Source of the DNA: Triglochin maritima
Taxonomy: Eukaryota > Streptophyta > Magnoliopsida > Alismatales > Juncaginaceae
Direction of reading: 5' to 3'
DNA length: 64,000 bases
NCBI GenBank assembly: GCA_963682175.1
Contig: OY821787.1
Coordinates: 22,174,501-22,238,500, forward strand
Shown: in pieces, positions 21,811 to 33,246 of the stretch
How the letters are laid out: every line of letters begins with the position of its first letter
How positions within the stretch are numbered: position 1 is the first letter of the stretch
The notes under the pieces: model-generated
Told to the model about the DNA's origin: nothing
Databases searched by the model: none
Seen by the model: only the letters and a program-made list of their open reading frames with translations
Position numbers and translations under genes: made by a program

Positions 21811-23689
21811 TTAATAAGGTAGTGTAGCGTCCTCGAGGCTGAGCTGTGAGGGTCCCCTCATGCATTCTTGACTACCCTTACAAGTCAGCAAATTACTCTC
21901 GCCCTCCCCCTCCATCTCAGTAAGTAAGTGGAACTGATTTGGTGAGTGTGCCTCTTCTTCCATCCTCAAGGCACCCCCATGCAGCCCATGCACCATCGCC
22001 TTACGTGAATTTCCTTCACCCTCGTGTGCATGCACCCCCATAGGCTGATGGAGTCCACCCTTGTGCAACCATCCACTCCGTATCTCCCCCTCTTCAAACT
22101 GCATGACACCACTCCTTTGCATCCCATGCATACCCTCTAGCTCCCAACGTGAATCACTCTTATTTGGTGCACCTACACCTACTTCCTCCACTAAGCTTTG
22201 CCCATATTCCTCTTCCACACGTGACACCTTGCATGGGGAGGCCTTGTTGCTATTCTCAGCCCTACATATCCCTTCCTCCACTAAGCCTTCCCCTCTTTCC
22301 TCTTCTGGCCCCAACAAGGAAAGTACTCCCCTTGAAGATGAGTCATCTTTGCTATTCTCAGCGACACACAAACCTTCCACTCCACCTATCTCAATTCCCA
22401 TTGGCTTCTCTCCATTGCCTCACCTATCTCAGCTTCTATTGGTCCCCTCCCTTTTCCAGACCCCTTCCCATTGGTTCCCATCTCCCTAGGTTTATCTTTT
22501 GCAATCCCACCCCAACAATTTCCTTCTTTGGTAGGGCTCTTGTTGGAGACAACAAGGGAGCTTCCCATCTCTCTTCCAGAACTGAGCATACTCTCCTCCT
22601 CTAACAGAATACTCTCAATTCCGTTAGTCAAAGTACCGTTGCACCTCCCATCAGCCCCTTCACCGTTACACCCTTCCATTGCACTTGCCTGCTGGAGCAG
22701 CAACCTCGGACAAAACATCCAGCTCCGGCAGCCCACACGTTCCCTTACTTCCATCACCAGCAAACCCTCCTCCACTACTCCCATTCTCGCCTTCCTTTTC
22801 TCCACCGACCCATTCCTTCGTCCCATAGCTTCCCTTCCAGTAGTGTACCTCTCCTTTGATCCCTTGCTAGGGCATCGAGCTTCGGAATGACCAAACATGG
22901 AACACAACTTACAAAACAATGGCTTCCATTCGTACTCCACAAAGACGACCTCACCCTCCTCCTTCTCATTTTGCACCAATATTTGTAATGGATAATTGAA
23001 GTCACCGCTTACCTCCACACACACTCGGGCGTAAGCTAACCGACGCCCCGTTGCTGTGTTCTCATCCATGTACATCGGTGACCCTAACACACTTGCAATC
23101 ATGCCTAGGTGTTTCCTTGACCAGAACTTCAGATCCAAGTCGGGGAACCTCACCCAAATGGGAATCGTGCAAACCTTGTCCAAGGTTTTAATGCCAACCG
23201 ACCATGGTTGGAGGATAAGTGGCGCCCCCTCACAAACCATGGACCATTTTCAAGAGCGAAAATTCGATCGGTGTCTAGCGAGAATCTGAAAATCATCATA
23301 TTGGACCCCCGTCCCACAATCTCTAAGTCCCCCGAGATCCTCCACACCTTTGCTAAGTGCCTCTCACGTGTGGGTCAGTGGGGGGAGAACCCCACGAAAT
23401 AACCCATCATCACCTTCTTCCATGCACCACTAGCTTCCTCTTGCTCTTGACTCGAGATAGTAGCAACCCTAGCACCCCCCTCCCTAATAGTTGGTGGAAC
23501 AAAATCCAGGGAGGTGCTGGGCTTGACCCTCTTCTCAAAGAGATCAGACCACTTGCGGGACTGAGCAATCTCCCTAGGCTGCTCCGCATCCACACCTTTA
23601 GCTCCTTCACAGCCCATTGCGACACTCCTTAGACTTGGGAACTCCTCCAAGTTGGTGAGGGTTGCACTAGCACTCAAGGATTCTCCCAT
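21811..23689 (-). pseudogene. LINE 1 ORF1: DUF4283 / zinc-knuckle protein, broken
   Basis: The N-terminal part from MGESLSASATLTNLEEF leads to GYFVGFSPH and then a stop (TGA near 23375). The same frame continues with MIFRFSLDTDRIFALENGPW, the plant LINE ORF1 DUF4283 signature. A frame change near 23230 leads to LILQPWSVG and the zinc knuckle CKLCSMFGHSEARC (C-x2-C-x4-H-x4-C). A second frame change near 22400 leads to an acidic, Glu/Gly-rich tail. This protein would bind LINE RNA. Confidence 0.85.
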
Positions 23690-23826
23690 AGCAGGAAGGA
23701 GAACAAAAAAACAGATCCAAAACACGATTTAGGTTGAGAAATGGTGAAGACCTACCCTAGAAACCCAAGACTCTCCCTTCCTTTCTCTACTACTTCTCTC
23801 TCCCTCTCCTTCTCTCCTTCTCCTAC

Positions 23827-23903
23827 TAGTAGCATTCTTCTCCACCTTGAGTTTTTGCTCTAAGGCTTACTCCATATAGAGAGAATGCCACCAAGCAATG
23901 GGT
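23827..23903 (-). other. LTR-derived segment fused to the LINE 5' end
   Basis: It matches the LTR region just downstream of the predicted RNA start, as at 59096-59169: GTAGCATTCTTCTCCACC then GAGAATGCC and AAGCAATGGGT. The target duplication follows immediately at 23904. Confidence 0.85.
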
Positions 23904-23914
23904 ACCACCCGACC
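23904..23914. repeat. LINE 1 target site duplication (right)
   Basis: ACCACCCGACC, equal to 17870-17880. Confidence 0.9.
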
Positions 23915-24826
23915 TCCTTTATATTATCAAGCATAAGCTCAGTCGCAGGTGGGTCCTTGTTGGAGTTAAGATGAAGCTCATGGGCTCAATGGACACGAGA
24001 CATGGGGTAAAGACACCTTCCGGTATGGGCATATGATGAGGTATGTCCCCCTCACTAACAATCTCAACTGAATCATCCAACAAATACTCCCTTTGTGCAT
24101 TCATGTTTGATGCCAGCTCACTCTGTTGAATTGCGAAGATAGGCAATGAATTTTTGCTGGGCGCACAAACATTCTCAATGTGCTGTGTTGGTGTTGGGGG
24201 AGTTTGTTGATTTTGTGGTGTTTTCTCTAATTAACGGATGAGGTTGAGATTTAAAGGTTGGTCCAAGGGCTCTTGTTGCCTACCAGAGTTGAAAACATGA
24301 AACTCGACACTGATGTTACCAAATGAGAGCTTCATGAGACCATTTCTACAATTAGTTAATGTGTTCGAGGTTGCCAGAAATGGTCTACCAAAAATTAAAG
24401 CTATTTGAGAGTGGGTGTTGACAACAGGATTGGTATAGATGACAACAAAATCAATTGGAAATATAAAATCTCCAACTTTGATGAGCACATCCTTAATAAT
24501 CCCTTTTGGGACACAAATGGATCTCTCTGCCAGTTGGAGGGTGATGTTAGTTCGTTTCAATTCTCCTATGTTCAACTGTTGATAAATAAAAGATGGGAGG
24601 AAGATGACCGTTGATCCTAAATCAAGCAATACATTACTCATGCTAGTGTCCCCTATAATACATGGAATAGTAGGACACCAGATGTCCTTGTACTTTGTGT
24701 ATGTAGGATTGGACAAAAGGGAGTTCACACTCGTAGCTAAGAAAGCTTTCTTACAAACATTGGTCTTCCTCTTTGTTGTGCAGAGATATTTCAACAATTC
24801 GGCATATTGAGGTATTTATTAGATGA
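23915..24826 (-). pseudogene. Element X2 gag-pro, protease piece
   Basis: Retropepsin region with active site DLGSTVIFLP and later FGRPFLATSNTL. It keeps LKYLCTTKRKTNV upstream, typical of plant Ty3 gag-pro. The C-terminal half (24146 downward) is out of frame and has stops. The gene is cut at 24826 by element B. Confidence 0.85.
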
Positions 24827-25196
24827 TGATTGACATCATTTCATGCTTATATTTGTATCTTATATCTATTATCTTTCACCTAAACAATGCTATTTTACGA
24901 GTTTTATGTTTCATTTTCAGGAATAAATAGGTTTGAAGAGATGAAACATAAAAGGACCCAAAAGCTTGGAAAAAGGACTGAATTGTGAGATCTGGGGACT
25001 GAGATGCAAGGGAGAAGGACCTGAACGTAAGACAGAAGGACCTAAGAGCAAAACAGAATACTCTACACCATCATGGGGAGTATTTTAGCAATTCGATTCG
25101 GGTCGAGCTCCAACAAACCAATTAAATGCATCCAAGACCAACAAATATACCAAGAAAAGCCCACAACAATAATGAGCAGGATCTGAACCATATAGA

Positions 25197-25231
25197 CCGC
25201 CAATTGGCGGTCCAAGACTGCTAATTGGCGG
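25197..25231. promoter_or_regulatory. Paired palindromes in 5' LTR of B, 21 bp apart
   Basis: CCGCCAATTGGCGG at 25197 and CTGCTAATTGGCGG at 25218. The 3' LTR has the first at 32389 and the second 21 bp later. Confidence 0.65.
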
Positions 25232-25311
25232 TCCATTTTGGCCCAAATCCGCTAAAATTCCTCCAGCACATGTATTAGAGGATATTTAGGCTATTTTTTT
25301 GTATCTGTTTA

Positions 25312-25363
25312 GTCCCACATCGGGGGATTGTCCCGGTTTGCCTTTTTCCATGGCTATAAATAG
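25312..25363 (+). promoter_or_regulatory. Core promoter of element B
   Basis: GTCCCACATCG (25312-25322), 32 intervening bases, TATAAATAG (25355-25363). The 3' LTR repeats this at 32503-32513 and 32546-32554, again 32 apart. Confidence 0.7.
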
Positions 25364-26235
25364 AACTCTTCACCTTCCATTGTAAGCACTCCATATTTTA
25401 AGTGACTATTCTTCCTACTAGAAGTGAGGCCTTGAAGCACACACTAAAGTAGGAGGATGCTACTTTTAATGTGAGTCATTTTAATACAAGTTTTCTTTAT
25501 TATGTTGTTTGTTTTATGTTTCTTGTTTTGCTTTGCTTAATCTCATTTCATTAGTTTTATTAGCTTAATTAATATGCTTTCTTTGTTTAGTTTAATAATT
25601 GGTGTAATGTTTAGTGAGTAGTTCCATCCCCTTTGGGGGGTGGAGTAGATGTACATACATGCAAATGAGAATGGATTGAATGCTTTATTTGCAATGTGTT
25701 GATAAAACATGAATGTATGCTTGCTTGTTTAGGATAGAATTTATAACTTCATGAGTTTTGCCAAAATGATTAGACACCTCTCATGCTTGTTTAGGTTCTG
25801 AAATAAACATCTTGCATATGTAAATGTTAATCAACTAAGTTGGTGAATAGATTGATAGGTTTTGCCACAACATTTAGACACTTCCTATGCATGATAACAC
25901 CACCTTTATTTGTGCTTAAAGAATGTGTTCAACACCCACCTCTTTGCTTGTGTGCACTCACTCCACCCCTTAGGGGTTTTCCCATTTCTGTATTCCAGCA
26001 TTCTTCTTTTGTTGTTAGCTGAGTTGTCATTTCATTGGTTGTTTCTTTCGTTCGCATTTCATACTTCTTAGCGAAGTTTAGTGTAGAGTAGCATAATCAA
26101 TCTTTCTCCCCCAATTTTTGCCACTTGATTTCTGATAAACAAGAGGCTGCTCACCTCCTAGAGGACGACCCGTACTTGCCACCGCTTCATCGCGGCCGTG
26201 CACTTGCGGTTTAATTAAAACGTTCAACAAGTTTT

Positions 26236-26252
26236 TGGCGCCATTGCAGGGA
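26236..26252 (+). other. Primer binding site of element B, tRNA-Asp
   Basis: TGGCGCCATTGCAGGGA, six bases after the LTR end. It differs from the tRNA-Asp complement TGGCGCCGTTGCCGGGGA by an A for G and loss or change around the CGG. Confidence 0.82.
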
Positions 26253-27333
26253 GGTGCCAGTCCAGACTCTTGTTTGGACGATTCGAGTGGATTTAATTTT
26301 TGTCTTGTAGTTTTCTTTGTTTCAGGAGACTCACATTGAGAAGGGGAAGCATCTGGTGATGTCTGGAGGCGCTCTGAGAGAAAAAGACCGCCAATCAGCG
26401 GTCTACAACCGCTAACTCGCGGTCTGGTTGTTTCATTTCACCTCTAAATTTCTGTGCAATATTGCTTTATCTGATATAGTTATCTGGGACTCGATTTGGC
26501 ATGTTTTGACTTATAGTTTGTCCCCAGATCAATAATCAAACCTCCTTTAAGTAACTTTGACCCTAAAACTCAAAGCAAAAGATTAGGCATTCTTGTTGTT
26601 TAGGTCATGCATCATGTATGTGACTTAGGCATTTAGATTGTCATTTATCTTAGATTTATTTTCTGTTGCTGAGAGATGGCGTGAGGTACGCACCTTCTAC
26701 TCTCATTCATGCATTTCGTATGAACATGCATTAGTTAGTAGGAAGTGCATTGAAACAAGTGTGAGTTGAGCGTTTGTTTGGAGAGTTGATTGCTAGATTA
26801 GGACTCCGAAACGCTACTAAGGAGGGTTGTCCCATAAAAGATAAGGTAGGGGATTTCATCACCCTTTCCTTTGCCCTAAAAACCACATTAATCAAGAGCC
26901 TAATTTTAAAATCAAGAAGACATTGGCCTAAGGAATTCGGACGCATTAGGAGAGTGATCCGGTCCCGACCGTCATGACCTGATCGACGTTGCCCACTTTG
27001 ACGATAGTGGGAGAGACGAGATCCCCGGATCTTGGCTCACTTGCTGGGCTTTGTGGTCCTCGTCGTAGGGAGGTGAGGCATGTTGAGGCCGTGTGACCTC
27101 GCAGTTAGGCGTCGTCTAGCTGAAAGGACCTATAGCGACCTTAGGATTGCTTGAGCATTGTTTGCTTGTGTGCTTCTACCTGTACTCATCCGCCGTAGCA
27201 TAAGGACTTCTTCCCTTCTCTCCTGAGTCATTCTTTATCTCCTGTGTTCCCCCGTCTTCTCCTCTACGCACATTCTTTGAAAAAGAAAAAAAAGAAAAAA
27301 AATGTTTTGGTTTGTGTGCGTGCACCTTTGTGT
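26253..27333 (+). other. Leader of element B
   Basis: Non-coding. It has paired palindromes at 26388 and 26409 (21 bp apart), a conserved G+C-rich block (about 26965-27165) and, inside it, the inverted repeat AGATCC-CC-GGATCT at 27019-27032. An A-rich stretch precedes the gag start. Confidence 0.6.
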
Positions 27334-30300
27334 ATGCTTTCGTGGACACGAGACAAGAGGGGTCGTTTGACGAGGAGCGTTGTCAATCCGGCTTCGGTCA
27401 TCGATTTCTCGACACCTTCCTCCTCTCGTGTCGCACGCAGTCCGGGTTCAATGGCTGCTAATTTCCGTGAGGAGGAGCAGTTGCTGGACCCACCTGCTCC
27501 ACCTGTGCTTCCAGTTGTCGTTCCCATACCTCTACGCGATCGATGCTATCTGAGCCGTACAACACTACCCTCATGCATCATATTACTAGAGGTTAAGCCT
27601 CAGTTTATTTCCATGCTCCCTCACTTCACTGGGAAAGGTGACCCCTATATCTTTCTTAGGGAATTTGAGGAGGTATGTGCTATGTTCAAGCTGCAACAAC
27701 TGAGCACAGACTCCATCCATCTTAGGCTTGTCCCCTTTGCGCTGACGGATGACGCCAAGAAGTGGTTGTAGAGAAACCAGGTGAATGCCTTTAAGACTTG
27801 GGATGAGTTTCAATCTACATTCCTCAAGAAATACTTTCCAAATCATCAGACTCAAAAATTAAGGAACGAAATCAATTCGTTCTATCAACATGAGACCTAA
27901 CCATTTCATTCATATCTAGAGAGGTTCAAAGAGCTACTATCCTCGTGCCCTCACCATGACATTGAGTTGTGGCGCCTTTGTCAGATTGTGTACGAGGGTC
28001 TTCACATCCCGTCCCGAACGCTCCTTGAGTCAATGTGTCAAGGAGATTTCTTGGGAAAGGATGAAAGGGAGGCATGGGCCTTCCTAGAAGACCTTGCTGA
28101 GAAAACCATGCAATGGGAGAGTATGAGGGAACCACCTGCATTATCTAGCATAGGATCAAGGATCGCGAATGCAAACTCGACTAGATCGGGTGCCGTATTT
28201 GTTGTCGATACCACTACGGCCACCGAGGCGCGCATGGCGGCCTTAATGCGCCGTATGGATTCGATTGAGCTCCAAAACCAACAAGGTGCACCTCACATGT
28301 CCACATCTGGTCCAGTTCCATGTCATTCATGTGGTAGGATAGGTCATGTAGAAAGCGAGTGTCAGTCCATTCCTCCGGAGATGGAGCGTGTCAACGCCAT
28401 CTATGAAAGAGCCAGGAATGACCCATACTAATCATCTTATAATCCTGGATGGAGGAACTACCCCAATTTTTCATGGAACCAAATTAATGCCACGGGTGGT
28501 CCTTCAAACTCCTCTAGACCACATTACCAATCACACCAACCTCCCATGCATACACATTCCTATCAACCACCCCAAACGCAAACCACCAATCAATCAGGTT
28601 TCCAAAATTCCAATAATATGGAAACCCGATTCAATTCGCTTGAGACCTTGACTCGTGGACTTGAAAACTCAATGAAAATTTTTATGTCAACCACGAGTCA
28701 AGTTCTCACTTCAAATCAGCAGACCATCAAATCTCTAGAGCTTCAGATGGGCCAATTTGCTCAGTCTGTACATGAAAGAGAGAGATGGTCTTTTCCTAGC
28801 CAGCCTGAGGCTAACCCCCGTATGTACCAACAACAACACATACAAAATGAGAATGTGGTACCTCGGGGGAGGCAGGTGAACCATATGGAGGAACCTGTTC
28901 ACCATGTCTATTTCATTGTGACCTTAAGGAATGGAAAACAGGTTGACAATCACATTTCCTTGTCACAACAACCACCATCTATGCAGCCCCTCAGTGGGAA
29001 TGGTGGTGAAGAAAAGGCTGAGGGTGAGGGTAATACACCAAAGTTTTCTTCTCAGGCACCGCAGAAAACCTACCTGCCAAAAGCTCCTTATCCAAGTAGG
29101 TTAATCAAAAAGTAGAGTGACAACATGGACAAGATATTAGAGGTGTTTAAGGAAGTAAAGGTTAACATCCCCTTGTTGGATGTCATCCAACAAATACCTC
29201 AATATGCCAAAGTGTTGAAGGATTTCTGCACAACCAAGAGGAAGACCACTGTTCCTAAGAAAGCATTCTTGGCTGCAAATATCAGCTCACTTTTGTCCAA
29301 TCCCACCTACACAAAATACAAGGACCCTGGGTGTCCTACTATTCAGTGTATGATAGGGGACACTAGAATGAGCAATGTTTTGCTTGATTTAGGATCAGTG
29401 GTCAACCTCCTCCCATTCTCTGTTTATCAACAGTTGAACTTGGGAGAATTGAAACCAACTAAGATCACCCTCCAATTGGCGGATAGATCCATTCGTATTC
29501 CCATGGGGATTATCGAGGACATGCTTATTAATGTTGGAGATTTTATATTTCCAGTCAATTTTGTTGTCCTCGATACCAATCCTGTTGCGAACACCCACTC
29601 TCAAATACCTTTGTTTTTGGGTAGACCATTTCTGGCCACCTCCAATGCCTTGATTAATTGTAGAAATGGTCTCATGAAGCTCTCATTCGGCAACATGAGT
29701 GTCGAGTTTCATGTGTTCAACTCTGGTAGGCAACAGGAAACCATGGATGAACCTTTAAATCTAAATCTCATCCGCCAATTGGAGAAAGCACCACAAAATC
29801 AACGAACACCCCTAACCCCAATGCAACTCGTTGAGAATGTTCGTGGGCCTAGCGAAAACTCATTGCCTGTCTTCGCAATGCAACAGAGTGAGCTGGCCTC
29901 GAACATGAATGTCCAAAGGGAGTGTTCATTGCATGATTCAGTTGAGATTACTAGTGAGAGTGAGACACCTCATCATATGCCTATACTAGAAGGTGTCTCT
30001 ACCTCATGTCCCATGGCCATTGAGTTATTTGAGCGTCACATTGACTCCAACAAGGACCCACCTATGACTGAGCTTATGCTTGATGATCTAAATGATGGTG
30101 GGAGGTCCTTATTGGATGACTTGGGGAGAAGCCCCATTCTTAGTGATGCAAGTCTGCTGCATCCATCGAATGAGCCTGAGGAACTCATTCCGATGCACCC
30201 GCCTATTGGGTGGAGGGTTTTCTTCGATGAGCAATTAAACCCTAGTGAGGCAACACAACTTCATTCTTTGTTGCCCACACCCAACCAATATCATGAGGGG

Positions 30301-30420
30301 TTCGACCCGTTCAGCTTTGACCTTTCACCCCTCATGACACCTCAGAGTACCGGTGAAGTTTGCCCATCTCGGCAAGTCTCTGGTCCTCATGACTTGATGT
30401 TCTCATTTGATGTTTCTTGA
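27334..30420 (+). pseudogene. Element B gag-protease, one frame with four stops
   Basis: About 1029 codons in a single frame from MLSWTRDKRGRLTRSV, a start region also conserved in element D. The gag domain (EFEEVCAMFKLQQL), zinc knuckle CHSCGRIGHVESEC and retropepsin (DLGSVVNLLP, LGRPFLATSNAL) are present. A conserved tail follows with ELIPMHPPIGWRV and ends MFSFDVS. In-frame stops at about 27769 (after KKW L), 27898, 28429 and 29113; no frameshift. The protease motif is DLGS rather than the DLGAS of element A, still compatible with the D-x-G-[AS] rule. No reverse transcriptase follows. Confidence 0.9.
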
Positions 30421-32002
30421 CCAAATGATTATGAGAATATCGTTGTTGTTGTACATATCATGTTAAAAAAAACAAAAAAAACAAAAAAAACAAAAAGAAA
30501 AAAAAGTGTAATAAAAGACTCCATGAGCGTGCATTGATTGTTGCAGGCCCCAACCCTTGTGTACTTGGGCCCCATTTCTTCACGTATTTGTCTCCCCTCT
30601 TCAGTATCTCACAGGTTTTGAGGGAATTCGGGTTTGTGTCCATCACTATAACTATGAACTTCCTGTTGTGCTTCATGTTGGTGAGATCTTCCCTTTTTCA
30701 TGCATAAATCCATGTAGTATCATGTTCACATTCATTGAGGACAATGCATGCAGTAGGTGTGGGGGGATGTTTTACGTGTGTACATAGTCAAGTCTTTTTC
30801 CTTTGATTTTGTTTTCTTTTGTGTGTACTGATAGGGTCATGTTAGTGTGCTGCATTTAACATCGATATATCTGCTTGCCATGATCCTTGGGTGACTTATC
30901 TTCTTTTGCTTGTCTAGTGCTTTAAAATTTTCACATTTCTTTCAAAATCTTCATGTGTTTGCGAAAGAAAATGTTTTTGTAGGTTTTGCATGTGTTTAGC
31001 ATGTGCAAACCGTTGAGAGGCAAAGTAAAAAGAAAGGTCCCAAAATTGTCTTGAACTTGATGCATTAGGATATCTACTTTACTTGCTTTAGGTTTTATAG
31101 AGTCGTTAGGATGCACCCCGGTTTTCCCTCGGGGGGCGTGTAATCATAGGGCTTCAGTACTCAAACATTTAAAGAAGTCCACCCTGAACCTAGTGAGTCA
31201 AATAAATCGTGTCTGTTAGTATAAAGAAGTTTGTCGTAGTCAAGGGCCCTTAATCTCTTTTTGTGAAACTTAAGTGTAGGGGTTTGGTTCCCATGTAGAT
31301 AAGTAAATAAGTGGTGTCCTCTCTTCTCGCACGGCTCCTATCACTCGAGAATTTAGGTCTGAAAGGACTTTGTGCCTGGTGCTTTCGAGTCATCTGACTT
31401 GGGATGCACTGACCGAACTCCCGTTACACGGGTGGTAGGGATTGCCCTATGTGGAGATTTGGGGGAAGGTGTACATGATAGTGTAAGTCCTCATAGGAAA
31501 TGATTCACGAAACCTGACCTTGGGAGAATCAAACACCAACCAATAAACTGCTCCAAAGAAAAAGAAAAAAAAATGAAAAAATGAAAAAAAGAAGTCAAAT
31601 AAGAACCAAAATGGACTTTACACATTGTATCACATTCAGAAGTTAAGGGTGCCCATGTCTTTCACTTAAGTCCTTAAATAACTTTCACGAATACCTCATT
31701 AGGCTAGGTGTGTGGACCGATTACATATATAGAGTCGACCCGTAGTATTACCGCGTCCCGTGATCGACAAAATGAGTCCAACGAGTCGTGTAGCTAGATT
31801 GATTAATGCATCTTGTTCGGATTTTGTGGGTATATCCGCTGAAAACCCTCAGGAGACAACACTCCTCCTCCTTGGCAACAAGGAGGTTTAACGGCTTGTT
31901 GCACGTGCTAAGTGCAACCGTGATTCCTACGAAAGTGAGTTAGGATTTCTTTTTTTCGTATGCTTTTCTATTTCTTTGTTTTGCTCGGGACTAGCAAAAG
32001 TT
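30421..32002 (+). other. 3' untranslated region of element B
   Basis: Homologous to 808-2384 in reverse orientation. An A-rich, C-interrupted run lies at about 30463-30506. Hairpins are at 31867-31918. Confidence 0.75.
31867..31918 (+). other. Conserved hairpins HP1 and HP2, element B
   Basis: HP1 31867-31886: stem CCTCCTTG/CAAGGAGG with GCAA loop. HP2 31898-31918: stem GTTGCAC/GTGCAAC. Confidence 0.65.
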
Positions 32003-32017
32003 AGGTGTGGGGGTATT
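32003..32017 (+). other. Polypurine tract of element B
   Basis: AGGTGTGGGGGTATT directly before the LTR start at 32018. Confidence 0.85.
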
Positions 32018-33223
32018 TGATTGACATCATTTCATGCTTATATTTGTATCTTATATCCATTATCTTTCACCTAAACAATGCTTTTTTACGACTTTTATGT
32101 TTAGTTTTCAGGAATAAATAGGTTTGAAGAGATGAAGCATAAAAGGACCCAAAAGCTGGGAAAAAGGACTGAATTGTGAGATCTGGGGACTGAGATGCAA
32201 GGGAGAAGGACCTGAACGTAAGACAGAAGGACCTCAGAGCAAAACAGAATACTCCACACCATCATGGGGAGTATTTTAGCAATTCGATTCGGGTCGGAGC
32301 TCCAACAAACCAATTAAATGCATCCAAGACCAGCAAATATACCAAGAAAAGCCCACAACAAAAATGAGCAGGATCTGAACCATATAGACCGCCAATTGGC
32401 GGTCCAAGAATGCTAATTGGCGGTCCATTTTGACCCAAATCCGCTAAAATTCCTCAAGCACATGTATTAGAGGATATTTAGGCTATTTTTTGTATCTGTT
32501 TAGTCCCACATCGGGGGATTGTCCCGGTTTGCCTTTTTCCATGGCTATAAATAGAACTGTTCACCTTCCATTTTAAGCACTCCATATTTTAAATGGCTAT
32601 TCATTCTACTAGAAGTGAGGCCTTGAAGCACACACTAAAGTAGGAGGATGCTACTTTTACTGTGAGTCATTTTAATACAAGTTTTCTTTATTATGTTGTT
32701 TGTTTTATGTTTCTTGTTTTGCTTTGCTTAATCTCATTTCATTAGTTTTATTAGCTTAGTTAATATGCTTTCTTTGTTTAGTTTAATAATTAGTGTAATG
32801 TTTAGTGAGTAGTTCCATCCCCTTTGGGGGGTTGAGTAGATGTACATACATGCAAATGAGAATGGATTGAATGCTTTATTTCCAATGTGTTGATAAAACA
32901 TGAATGTATGCTTGCTTGTTTAGGATAGAATTTATAACTTCATGAGTTTTGCCAAAATGATTAGACACCTCTCATGCTTGTTTAGGTTCTGAAATAAACA
33001 TCTTGCATATGTAAATGTTAATCAACTAAGTTGGTGAATAGATTGATAGGTTTTGCCACAACATTTAGACACTTCCTATGCATGATAACACCACCTTTAT
33101 TTGTGCTTAAAGAATGTGTTCAACACCCACCTCTTTGCTTGTGTGCACTCACTCCACCCCTTAGGGGTTTTCCCATTTCTGTATTCCAACATTCTTCTTT
33201 TGTTCTTAGCTTAGTTGTCATTT
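32018..33223 (+). repeat. 3' LTR of element B, right end lost
   Basis: Colinear with 24827-26031, then homology stops at GTCATTT (33223). About 200 bases of the LTR end are missing. Confidence 0.92.
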
Positions 33224-33246
33224 GTGCATGATAACACCACCCATAT

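Larger units (their letters stand above)
17881..23903 (-). mobile_element. LINE 1: L1-type non-LTR retrotransposon, near full length
   Basis: A 6.0-kb insertion into the element X2 gag-pro, flanked by an 11-12 bp target duplication. The poly-A appears as T8 at 17881-17888 on the plus strand, so the element lies on the minus strand. ORF1 (zinc-knuckle RNA-binding type) and ORF2 (endonuclease and reverse transcriptase) are both present but broken. Its last 77 bases at the 5' end (23827-23903) are not LINE but LTR sequence (see findings). Confidence 0.93.
14488..24826 (-). mobile_element. Element X2: old gag-pro gypsy element, 5' part missing, split by a LINE
   Basis: Minus-strand order: truncated gag-pro (24826-23915, then 17880-17553 after the LINE), 3' untranslated region, decayed purine tract (15974-15990) and 3' LTR (14488-15973). 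The 5' LTR and gag are missing: element B starts at 24827, directly inside the protease region, and nothing of X2 reappears beyond B. Divergence from the other copies is clearly higher. Confidence 0.85.
24827..26229 (+). repeat. 5' LTR of element B (1403 bp)
   Basis: TGATTGACATC to ACGTTCAACA. Palindromes at 25197 and 25218 (21 bp apart), USE-like element 25312-25322, TATA 25355-25363. Confidence 0.93.
24827..33223 (+). mobile_element. Element B: gag-pro Ty3/gypsy element, plus strand, 3' LTR truncated
   Basis: Order: 5' LTR (24827-26229), primer site (26236-26252), leader, gag-pro (27334-30420, four stops), 3' untranslated region, purine tract (32003-32017) and 3' LTR (32018-33223, right end lost in a rearranged junction). 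In roughly the first 600 aligned LTR bases I count about 20 differences, so it is older than A. No pol. It inserted into the X2 protease gene; GATGA precedes it, but the right-hand duplication is gone. Confidence 0.92.

Noticed and set aside
27264..27310. Lysine-rich start upstream of element B gag
   Set aside because: It is an A-rich stretch translated by chance; the conserved start shared with D is MLSWTRD at 27334.
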